The translations under genes were made by a program, and so were the position numbers. From Thermoprotei archaeon (lineage in GTDB: Archaea; Thermoproteota; Thermoprotei_A; Sulfolobales; Desulfurococcaceae), in assembly GCA_003661825.1 (NCBI GenBank), contig QMWW01000086.1, positions 1 through 5,273 on the forward strand: a stretch of DNA of 5,273 nt. Reading direction: 5' to 3'. Positions within the stretch are counted from its first letter, which is position 1; each line of letters begins with the position of its first letter. This document shows positions 1-4,696 of the stretch, in pieces. The notes under the pieces are model-generated. The model worked only from the letters and a program-made list of their open reading frames with translations. It did not search any database and was not told where the DNA came from.

Positions 1-209
1 CTACAGGAGAGCTAGGAGTAGCGTTGATGATAGGAGGAAATATCCGGGGATACACGAGAGTCTTAACAACCGCTATAGCTCTAGAGGTATCCCGCGGCGA
101 GTTTGAGGATGCACTAGCTCTTGGAGGAGTACTGGTGCTCATAGTTGTAGCTATATCGCTTTGTACTAGAATACTGAAGAGAGTGTATGAAGCATGGCCA
201 TCAAGCTAA
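1..209 (+). CDS. tupB: Tungstate ABC transporter permease, TupB type (3' end only)
   Basis: This is the C-terminal 68 residues of an ABC permease that passes tungstate through the cytoplasmic membrane; the first complete codon is at base 3 and the gene enters from the left. The stretch GELGVALMIGGNIRGYTRVL, followed by TTAIALEV and a final hydrophobic segment (ALALGGVLVLIVVAISL), matches the end of TupB-family permeases, where the GGNI-G-TR-LTTAI block is characteristic. It lies within and after the cytoplasmic EAA-like loop that docks to the ATPase. WtpB and ModB permeases usually have a different sequence here (typically AGN-PG-T). The ATG at base 24 is internal because the same frame is open upstream with conserved sequence. 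The stop overlaps the start of the ATPase gene by 16 bases, so the two are co-transcribed and probably translationally coupled. The binding protein TupA would be expected upstream, outside the window. Tungstate as substrate is inferred from family similarity. Confidence 0.88.
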   Translation, partial: TGELGVALMIGGNIRGYTRVLTTAIALEVSRGEFEDALALGGVLVLIVVAISLCTRILKRVYEAWPSS

Positions 210-862
210 AGAACGTATGGTACCGCTATCCAGGCTCTAGGAACTGGGTGCTAAAAGGAATAAGCATAGGGTTTAGCAGAGAGGAAGCTTGTGCTGTAGT
301 AGGCCCGAATGCAAGCGGTAAAACAACTATGTTGAAGATAGTATCACTACTTTATAAGCCTACTAGGGGAGAAGTAGAAGCTTGGAACACTAAGTACTGG
401 GATCTACCGCCGAGTAAGGCACTAATGCTCAGAAGAAGAGTAGTCTATGTACACGAAAAGCCCATACTCCTCAGGGGGACAGTAGCTTATAATATAGGCT
501 ATGGCCTCATACTTAGAGGACATAGCATTGACGAAGCAAAGCAAAGAGCTAGAGCGATACTCGATAGTCTAGGTTTAAGCTACTTAGCTGATAAAGAGGC
601 AAAGAGTCTATCGGCAGGAGAGGCTCAGTTAACAGCTATCCTAAGAGCTATAGTGATTAAACCAGATATAGTAGTTTTAGATGAGCCGATCTCACATCTA
701 GATAGGTCTAAAAGACAAATATTAGTTCAACTCCTAGCTAAGATGAAGAGAAAGGGTATAGGGCTAGTAATAGCAACACACGACTTAATACTGGCTGAAA
801 CCCTTGCAGATCGGATCATTTACTTGGAGAGAGGTGCTATCGTGGGAGTAGAGCGTAAATAG
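194..862 (+). CDS. tupC: Tungstate ABC transporter ATP-binding protein, TupC type
   Basis: This is the cytoplasmic ATPase that powers the adjacent permease; at 222 residues it is a normal single nucleotide-binding domain without a C-terminal regulatory extension. Visible motifs are Walker A GPNASGKTT (37-45), signature LSAGEAQ (139-145), Walker B IVVLDEP (159-165, catalytic Glu164), D-loop SHLD (167-170) and the H-loop His196 in ATHDL. Two motifs depart from consensus. The Q-loop, normally an F-Q-K-P type sequence in this family, reads VHEKP (86-90), so Glu88 stands where Gln is expected. The signature has Ala in place of the first Gly and Leu146 where Arg usually follows. The ATG at 194 lies inside the permease 3' end and gives the N-terminus expected of the family (IKLKNVWYRY); only a weak purine-rich GAGAGTG precedes it. 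With other motifs intact I expect an active ATPase. Assignment to tungstate rather than another substrate rests on the neighbouring TupB. Confidence 0.88.
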   Translation: MAIKLKNVWYRYPGSRNWVLKGISIGFSREEACAVVGPNASGKTTMLKIVSLLYKPTRGEVEAWNTKYWDLPPSKALMLRRRVVYVHEKPILLRGTVAYNIGYGLILRGHSIDEAKQRARAILDSLGLSYLADKEAKSLSAGEAQLTAILRAIVIKPDIVVLDEPISHLDRSKRQILVQLLAKMKRKGIGLVIATHDLILAETLADRIIYLERGAIVGVERK

Positions 863-865
863 ATT

Positions 866-881
866 AAGAGGAAGTCCTCTT
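866..881. terminator. Bidirectional hairpin between convergent genes
   Basis: The sequence AAGAGG-AAGT-CCTCTT forms a perfect 6-bp stem with a 4-base loop (7 bp with a 2-base loop on paper). It lies between the tupC stop (860-862) and the stop codon of the opposite-strand gene (881-883), which it touches. Short T-rich tails follow on both sides. Its position between converging 3' ends and its symmetry suggest a terminator or 3'-end stabiliser for both transcripts. Archaeal termination depends more on U-tracts than on hairpins, and the U-tracts here are short, so the function is inferred. Confidence 0.5.
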
Positions 882-2293
882 TATCCACATACGCCCAACA
901 TATCACACATAGGTTCTATATCTCCCTTGCTTCTCTCGGCATTTGTTGCTCTAAGCTCCAGGAACTTTCTATATAGAGGTCTACGACCTAGCGTCAAAGA
1001 AAGATCGGGGGTATTGGATACTACATACAGTTCCCAGCTTCTTAGCGCAGGGCAGATGTAACAACCTATTCTGTAGAATCCTTTCTCGTAGAGGGGATTT
1101 AGCTTAAATCCCTTCTTCAGGATATACAGCTGTACGTGTGCTGCACTCCAAAGCTTTATCGGCGATACCATGTAGGTGTTTTCATCTATCTTTCTTACTG
1201 GAGGTCTTACGCTTCGACGCCTAGATTCAGCGTCTCTATCACCTGTTACTATAAGTGTATTGCCTTCTGAGAGTCTAGCTATACCAGCCGTTATACTGGC
1301 TATTTTCCTGCCAGTACACCATCTATTAGTGTGAGTCGGCATAGGCATGCCCTCTTCGAGCAAACCCCTGTCAACTCCAGCATATACTCTGTAGACCTCT
1401 ATTCCCAGCTTTTCTGCGATCTCTTCAACGTACTCTAAAGTCCATGGAAACTCTGTCCCAGTATCACTAAAGAGAACCCTTACTTTACTGCGTGGAAAAA
1501 CACTAAGTACTAGCAGTAGGGTAGCTGTGCTATCTTTTCCACCACTCCACGGCACAATAACGGTATCAGCCCATTCTCTGTATTGTTGTAGGAAGCTTTT
1601 AGCTAGGCTTTCGTATACCTCTAGTACTTGTGTATTCGCTCTGATCATACCGTTTAGATCGTGATCTACTATGTCGGTTTGCATACCAATATGCTTACCG
1701 CTAGGCTTGAATCCTTCATCCGGTATTTCTAGTACAGCTACGCGCTTAGTACCGCAATATAAGTCATGTACACCATTGAATTTTCTGATAAGAACAGGGT
1801 TTTCACATATACGGGTATTTAGCACCTTCTCTACTATTTTCCTGAACCCCTTACCTATGCCTATGAATACGTCGTATGCTGGGTTATACTCATATCCCTC
1901 TAGCTTAATACCCTGTCTCATACCGAAGACAGGGCTTTTCAGTCTTTCACTCCATTCTACAGCGAGTCTGAGCTTACTCCTAGCCACATCAAATTCGTGC
2001 GCTAAATGCTCGATCCTGGCATTCCTGATCTTTGAGCGAGGAACTATGTGAAGCGATACATTTAGAGGAAGAAGCTTATCAAGCTCCACTGCCATAGAGC
2101 TGTCTTCACGACCTAAAAGAATAACATAGTAACAGCGCTCGATACTTAGGGATTCCAGCTCCTTCACCGCTTCATCTAGTCTACGAGCACCATGTAGAGT
2201 ATAAACTCCAATATTCCAACCAGGATAAAAGGTTCTCAGCATAGCCTTAACGGCATCAGCGTCTCTCGAGCTACGTACAATGATGTTTATCAT
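881..2293 (-). CDS. PP-loop protein of the PAPS reductase (CysH-like) superfamily, archaeal type
   Basis: This 470-residue cytoplasmic protein is about twice the length of a plain CysH. Residues 1 to about 230 form an extension I do not recognise: an alpha/beta-looking stretch, then a beta-rich stretch around 135-205 that could be a PUA-like RNA-binding fold, which is a guess. The C-terminal half is a PP-loop ATP-pyrophosphatase domain: SGGKDS (250-255), SDTGTEFPWT (276-285), RWCTGRK (324-330), GDRDAESRRR (351-360), SPIKLW (377-382) and GCYICP (410-415). The protein ends with Cys463 and Cys469. Cys326 plus Cys411/Cys414 and one tail Cys could hold an iron-sulfur cluster, as in other PP-loop proteins with this layout. 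The paired CC motifs of assimilatory APS/PAPS reductases are absent, so sulfate assimilation is not assured; a sulfur-transfer or nucleic-acid modification role is equally possible. The ATG at 2293 is chosen because an in-frame TAG lies four codons upstream; a GGGG-containing sequence precedes it. Superfamily certain, substrate unknown. Confidence 0.85.
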   Translation of the reverse strand: MINIIVRSSRDADAVKAMLRTFYPGWNIGVYTLHGARRLDEAVKELESLSIERCYYVILLGREDSSMAVELDKLLPLNVSLHIVPRSKIRNARIEHLAHEFDVARSKLRLAVEWSERLKSPVFGMRQGIKLEGYEYNPAYDVFIGIGKGFRKIVEKVLNTRICENPVLIRKFNGVHDLYCGTKRVAVLEIPDEGFKPSGKHIGMQTDIVDHDLNGMIRANTQVLEVYESLAKSFLQQYREWADTVIVPWSGGKDSTATLLLVLSVFPRSKVRVLFSDTGTEFPWTLEYVEEIAEKLGIEVYRVYAGVDRGLLEEGMPMPTHTNRWCTGRKIASITAGIARLSEGNTLIVTGDRDAESRRRSVRPPVRKIDENTYMVSPIKLWSAAHVQLYILKKGFKLNPLYEKGFYRIGCYICPALRSWELYVVSNTPDLSLTLGRRPLYRKFLELRATNAERSKGDIEPMCDMLGVCG

Positions 2294-2390
2294 AAAGTTT
2301 TTCTACCCCTTCATCCAGTACTGCAATAAAGTAGTAGGCTATAACGCCTAGATAACTGTTAGCTCCGAGGAAAGTATAGCTAATCCTTGT

Positions 2391-2398
2391 TTAAATAC
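2391..2398 (-). promoter_or_regulatory. Candidate TATA box for the CysH-like gene
   Basis: Read on the minus strand this is TATTTAAA, a good archaeal box A. It would place the transcript start near 2367 and give a leader of about 74 bases. That leader could fold through TTAGCT (2359-2364) and AGCTAA (2378-2383), although this stem straddles the predicted start. A closer alternative is CTTTATTG (minus strand, 2331-2324), which would leave a leader of only about 8 bases. The TTTAAA core is itself palindromic and could also serve the plus strand. Confidence 0.35.
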
Positions 2399-2426
2399 TC
2401 CTAGAGAAGAGAAGACTAAGTTAAGG

Positions 2427-2437
2427 TTTTTATTTTA
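2427..2437 (+). promoter_or_regulatory. Candidate TATA box for the small membrane protein gene
   Basis: A T-rich box (TTTTTATTTTA) preceded by AAGG lies where it would start transcription near 2459, giving a leader of about 32 bases that contains the ribosome binding site. The upstream TTTAAATA at 2391 is an alternative with a longer leader of about 70 bases. Confidence 0.4.
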
Positions 2438-2475
2438 CAGAGTACCTACCCTATATTGTTGAGTAGACATAAATC

Positions 2476-2481
2476 AAGGTG
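2476..2481 (+). promoter_or_regulatory. Shine-Dalgarno site of the small membrane protein gene
   Basis: AAGGTG complements the archaeal 16S rRNA 3' end (GGAGGTGAT type) with a 9-base spacer to the ATG at 2491. It supports that start and therefore the reality of this short gene. Confidence 0.6.
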
Positions 2482-2490
2482 TAGTTAGAA

Positions 2491-2808
2491 ATGAATAAGG
2501 ATCAAGTTATAGGTTGGGGTTTATTAGCCGTATCGGCGGTAATAATAGCTGTCTATACATGGCTAGTATGGTTCCCTATTTGGACGGGGCTTGACCTCGT
2601 ACTATTGAAACTAACAGGAACTATAGCTGTAATAGCCGTTTTCGGTATACTAGGATGGATCGGGTATACACTAGCAACTACTCCACCGCCTAAACCTATT
2701 GAAGAAATAGAGAAAGAAATAGAAGAAGAGATCAAAAAACTAGAAGAAGAAGCAAAAAAGGAGAGCAGAGAAGCTCCTGTGGAGAAAAAAGAAAAGACTG
2801 AAACCTAG
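2491..2808 (+). CDS. Small two-pass membrane protein with charged helical tail, function unknown
   Basis: The 105-residue product has two hydrophobic segments, about residues 7-28 and 41-62, joined by a short loop with aromatic residues (TWLVWFPIWTGLD). A proline hinge TTPPPKP (63-69) follows, then a strongly charged Glu/Lys stretch from about 70 to the end, with a likely helical or coiled-coil part at 70-93. Both ends probably face the cytoplasm, since Lys-rich sequence follows the second segment. Small proteins with two membrane segments, a Trp-Ile-Gly/Ala end to the second, a TTPPP-like hinge and an acidic tail are, as I recall, widespread in Thermoproteota without a known role. The start is supported by an SD at 2476-2481 and a TATA-like box at 2427. 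Nothing downstream is closely coupled to it, so I read it as a single-gene unit. A scaffold or membrane-tethering role is speculation. Confidence 0.75.
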   Translation: MNKDQVIGWGLLAVSAVIIAVYTWLVWFPIWTGLDLVLLKLTGTIAVIAVFGILGWIGYTLATTPPPKPIEEIEKEIEEEIKKLEEEAKKESREAPVEKKEKTET

Positions 2809-2809
2809 G

Positions 2810-2956
2810 ATGATCGGAAGGGGCGAAACTCCTCACTATATCGGTTTAGGACACACCTCTTCATCCATAGAAAATGGTAGCGTAACCATGGCTATAACTC
2901 TACTGCATTTAGGGCTTAGCGTATCGCACAGATCTATGCAACTGAAGGAAAGCTGA
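2810..2956 (+). CDS. Doubtful 48-codon ORF
   Basis: An ATG one base after the stop of the preceding gene opens 48 codons ending in TGA at 2954-2956. The product is rich in Ser and His (for example GLGHTSSSI at residues 12-20) and has a mildly hydrophobic middle (MAITLLHLGLSV, 27-38). I recognise no family. No SD lies in front of the ATG, so translation would rely on re-initiation after the upstream TAG. It may be chance. The rest of the gap up to 3103 is AT-rich and holds a palindrome and the promoter of the next gene, with no other convincing gene. Confidence 0.2.
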   Translation: MIGRGETPHYIGLGHTSSSIENGSVTMAITLLHLGLSVSHRSMQLKES

Positions 2957-3017
2957 TCTCTAGATTACATGCTTCCAAGCAGGTTTTCAGAGACATAGCT
3001 TGTGTAGTGAATATGTG

Positions 3018-3029
3018 TACATGCATGTA
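3018..3029. repeat. 12-bp perfect palindrome, possible operator
   Basis: TACATGCATGTA is a perfect palindrome, with partial symmetry continuing outward (ATA on the left from 3011, TAT on the right to 3036). Three bases further on lies a second palindrome, CTATATAG (3033-3040), which resembles a TATA box. The pair sits 64-86 bases upstream of the HMA-protein GTG start and is the only clear dimer-type operator candidate in the window. The regulator and the promoter it would control are unknown. Confidence 0.4.
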
Positions 3030-3073
3030 TATCTATATAGCATTTAACAACTCTCAATGAAATTGGCAGGTGA

Positions 3074-3080
3074 TTTAATA
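3074..3080 (+). promoter_or_regulatory. TATA box of a leaderless HMA-protein transcript
   Basis: TTTAATA is centred 27 bases upstream of the GTG at 3104, which is the spacing expected when transcription begins at the start codon itself. An SD-like AGGTGAT (3068-3074) overlaps its left edge, but it lies 29 bases before the GTG and no usable start codon in this frame follows it closely. I therefore read it as coincidence. Confidence 0.45.
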
Positions 3081-3103
3081 GGGCTTCGTAAAGCTGTAAA
3101 GCT

Positions 3104-3316
3104 GTGTTAAGAATAGAGGGTAAAGAATGTAGGGAATGTATTGAACCAATCAAAATACATTTATACAAAACCCTTGGTATTAAAGGTGTCCGCGCTAAAG
3201 GACATGATGTAGCTGTTATATACAATGACCGCTATGAAGTAGAGGATATTATAAAGGAAACAGGAGTAGATAAATATTACAGAGTCTTAGAAGCTTCTAT
3301 TGTAAATTATAGATAA
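3104..3316 (+). CDS. Stand-alone heavy-metal-associated (HMA) domain protein
   Basis: This 70-residue cytoplasmic protein is the size of a single HMA domain, the ferredoxin-like fold of copper chaperones and P-type ATPase N-termini. The metal motif is CRECIEPI, with Cys9 and Cys12 as the CxxC pair after the first strand (LRIEG). GIKGVRAKGHDVAVIYND (25-42) fits helix 1 into strands 2-3, and VEDIIKETGV (46-55) fits helix 2. The usual Gly-Met-x-Cys is Gly-Lys-Glu-Cys here. The final RVLEASIVNYR would supply the last strand. Probable ligands are Cu(I) or another soft metal, by family knowledge; metal identity cannot be read. GTG at 3104 is the only plausible start because an in-frame TAA lies at 3089-3091 and no ATG or TTG intervenes. 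There is no SD at a useful distance, and a TATA box sits 27 bases upstream, so the message is probably leaderless. The antiporter begins 66 bases downstream on the same strand but has its own promoter. Confidence 0.75.
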   Translation: MLRIEGKECRECIEPIKIHLYKTLGIKGVRAKGHDVAVIYNDRYEVEDIIKETGVDKYYRVLEASIVNYR

Positions 3317-3338
3317 ATAGAGAAAAGAATAATAATGC

Positions 3339-3346
3339 TTATATGC
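3339..3346 (+). promoter_or_regulatory. TATA box of the antiporter gene
   Basis: TTATATGC is centred about 26-27 bases before 3369, giving a leader of some 14 bases that contains the SD. This suggests the antiporter is transcribed independently of the HMA gene, although read-through is possible because no clear terminator separates them. Confidence 0.45.
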
Positions 3347-3373
3347 TAATTAGAGCGCTTTATAGGCGTATTT

Positions 3374-3380
3374 GGTGATT
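3374..3380 (+). promoter_or_regulatory. Shine-Dalgarno site that decides a TTG start
   Basis: GGTGATT matches the archaeal anti-SD sequence. Its GGTG core ends 5 bases before the TTG at 3383, which supports TTG as the initiation codon; there is no nearby in-frame ATG or GTG. Confidence 0.6.
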
Positions 3381-3382
3381 TT

Positions 3383-4552
3383 TTGCCTCCGACTGAGACC
3401 TGGCTTCTCGAAATAGCTGTTTTGATACTTGTAGCTAAGCTTTTGGAAGGGCTGTCTAAGAGAATAAGATTACCCCAAGTGGTTTTTCTGGTAACTTTTG
3501 GAGTAATTCTAAGTGTTTTCAAGTATTCAGCAGGCTTAGAGCTTAGTGGTATAATAGAAGCTTTAGCTACGCTAGGTATAGTTCTCCTACTCTTTATGGC
3601 AGGTTTAGAGGGTTCATTAAGATTCCTAATACGGGGATTTAGAGCTGCAGGCCTTATAGCGTTTGGAGGTATAATCGCCTCTCTAGCTTTTGGCGTAATT
3701 GCATCGATCGTGCTAGGCCTCGAGCTAATACAAGGATTCGCGCTAGGAGTAGTCTTCTCGGCTACTTCTGTATCAGTTACCGTTAGCGTTTTCGAAGAAC
3801 TAGGTAAGATAGACTCCAAAGAAGCCATGTACATCATAGAAGCCGCTGTAATAGACGATGTAGCGGGCTTAGTTCTGCTAAGCTTCCTCTACACCATTAG
3901 ATCTGCTATTAACCTACTATATACTTCCCTGATCCCCTTTGCTGCACTCGCTATATGGTTTGGAACAGCGTTTTTGACCAGTAAATATGCTGATGGATTG
4001 CTTAAAGAGGTTGGCAGGCTAGGGGTTACTCGAGGTACTGAAGCATTTGCTATAGCTATTCTTTTCCTCTTAGCATTCATTGCTCAAGAAGTCGGACTAG
4101 CATCCATTCTGTTAGCGTATGCATATGGAGTAGGTCTTGCTAGCCACAGGTATTTCGCTAAGAAAATAGCTAGTTCATCGGAGATATTGATCGCTATATT
4201 TGCTCCATTATTCTTTATAACGGTAGGATACAAACTAGATGTATCGTATTTAATGACTGTTAGTGTAGCAGCAATTATAGGCGTCTCTGCCCTGATCACT
4301 GTGCTAGGTTTTCTCTCCAAACTACTCGGATGCTATATCGCCTCTAGAGCCCTGAAACTTGATCATAGAAGCTCTCTCGTAATAAGCATTGGAATGATTC
4401 CTAGATCCGAGGTAGCCATGATAGCTGCTGCTACAGCCTATAGTCTAGAACTAATAAATACCAGTATCTATACAGCATGTATAGTCATGACACTCGCCTC
4501 TGTAATAATATCCCCCATAGTACTCAGGCGATTAGTAGAGAGCATAAAGTAA
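3383..4552 (+). CDS. CPA2-family Na+(K+)/H+ antiporter
   Basis: This 389-residue integral membrane protein exchanges cytoplasmic Na+ or K+ for protons. It has about a dozen hydrophobic segments across its whole length, the size of compact archaeal NapA/KefB-like antiporters. Family landmarks are RIRLPQVV in the first segments (28-34), LLLFMAGLE (68-76), SATSVSVTVSVFEELG (126-141), the ion-binding Asp pair D158-D159 in AAVIDDVAG, PLFFITVGYKLD (275-286), and GMIPRSEVAMI (337-347, with Glu343). Lys313 in LSKLLGCYIASR lies where NapA-type antiporters carry the lysine that pairs with the first Asp. The Asp-Asp plus Lys set is typical of electrogenic exchangers rather than electroneutral Asn-Asp ones, by analogy. 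There is no cytoplasmic TrkA-N/RCK nucleotide-binding domain, so regulation through NAD(H) or glutathione as in KefB/C is unlikely. The start is TTG with a close SD. Which cation it carries cannot be told from the sequence. Confidence 0.9.
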   Translation: MPPTETWLLEIAVLILVAKLLEGLSKRIRLPQVVFLVTFGVILSVFKYSAGLELSGIIEALATLGIVLLLFMAGLEGSLRFLIRGFRAAGLIAFGGIIASLAFGVIASIVLGLELIQGFALGVVFSATSVSVTVSVFEELGKIDSKEAMYIIEAAVIDDVAGLVLLSFLYTIRSAINLLYTSLIPFAALAIWFGTAFLTSKYADGLLKEVGRLGVTRGTEAFAIAILFLLAFIAQEVGLASILLAYAYGVGLASHRYFAKKIASSSEILIAIFAPLFFITVGYKLDVSYLMTVSVAAIIGVSALITVLGFLSKLLGCYIASRALKLDHRSSLVISIGMIPRSEVAMIAAATAYSLELINTSIYTACIVMTLASVIISPIVLRRLVESIK

Positions 4553-4640
4553 GTAATACTTAACCCAAGAAATCCTATAGATAATTGATTTAAGGGAGGA
4601 TAAGACTAGGTTATTTCAGCGTAGTCGGTATTAAAACCAC

Positions 4641-4648
4641 TTTTAAGA
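4641..4648 (+). promoter_or_regulatory. Candidate TATA box for the 3'-terminal gene
   Basis: TTTTAAGA would place the transcript start near 4670 and leave a leader of about 27 bases carrying the SD at 4687-4690. The 144-base gap after the antiporter otherwise contains a short inverted repeat at its stop codon (TAAGT-AAT-ACTTA, 4550-4562) and an SD-like GGGAGG at 4594-4599 that no start codon follows. Confidence 0.35.
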
Positions 4649-4686
4649 TAAGGCTTACCTATGAGGGAATAAACTACGGATCTAGT

Positions 4687-4690
4687 GGTG
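4687..4690 (+). promoter_or_regulatory. Shine-Dalgarno site for the GTG start at 4697
   Basis: A GGTG core lies 6 bases upstream of the GTG start. A second GGTG overlaps the start codon itself, but the spacing favours the upstream copy. Confidence 0.45.
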
Positions 4691-4696
4691 TAGCTG

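Noticed and set aside
24..36. TGATGA motif as a C box of a C/D small RNA
   Set aside because: It lies in conserved tupB coding sequence and no D box (CTGA) occurs at a suitable distance.
1671..2051. 126-codon plus-strand ORF opposite the CysH-like gene
   Set aside because: The opposite strand encodes a protein with clear PP-loop motifs; this translation is a low-complexity Ser/Pro/Leu shadow.
2819..2833. Hairpin AGGGG-CGAAA-CTCCT after the small membrane protein
   Set aside because: The stem is 5 bp including a G-U pair and has no T-tract; it is not enough for a terminator call.
3063..3110. 15-codon ORF from TTG that would be leaderless if CTATATAG is the promoter, overlapping the HMA start
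   Set aside because: It is too short to support as a leader peptide, and a TTG start without SD is weak evidence.
2965..3225. 86-codon minus-strand ORF across the HMA start region
   Set aside because: It is antisense to the CxxC-containing HMA domain and has no recognisable domain.
3346..3837. 163-codon minus-strand ORF opposite the antiporter
   Set aside because: It is antisense to conserved antiporter sequence, is rich in Ser, Thr, Pro and Ile as expected of a shadow, and resembles no protein family.
4550..4562. Inverted repeat TAAGT-AAT-ACTTA at the antiporter stop
   Set aside because: A 5-bp AT-rich stem with a 3-base loop and no U-tract is too weak to call a terminator.
4594..4599. 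Strong SD-like GGGAGG after the antiporter
   Set aside because: No start codon follows at a usable distance, so no gene can be assigned to it.
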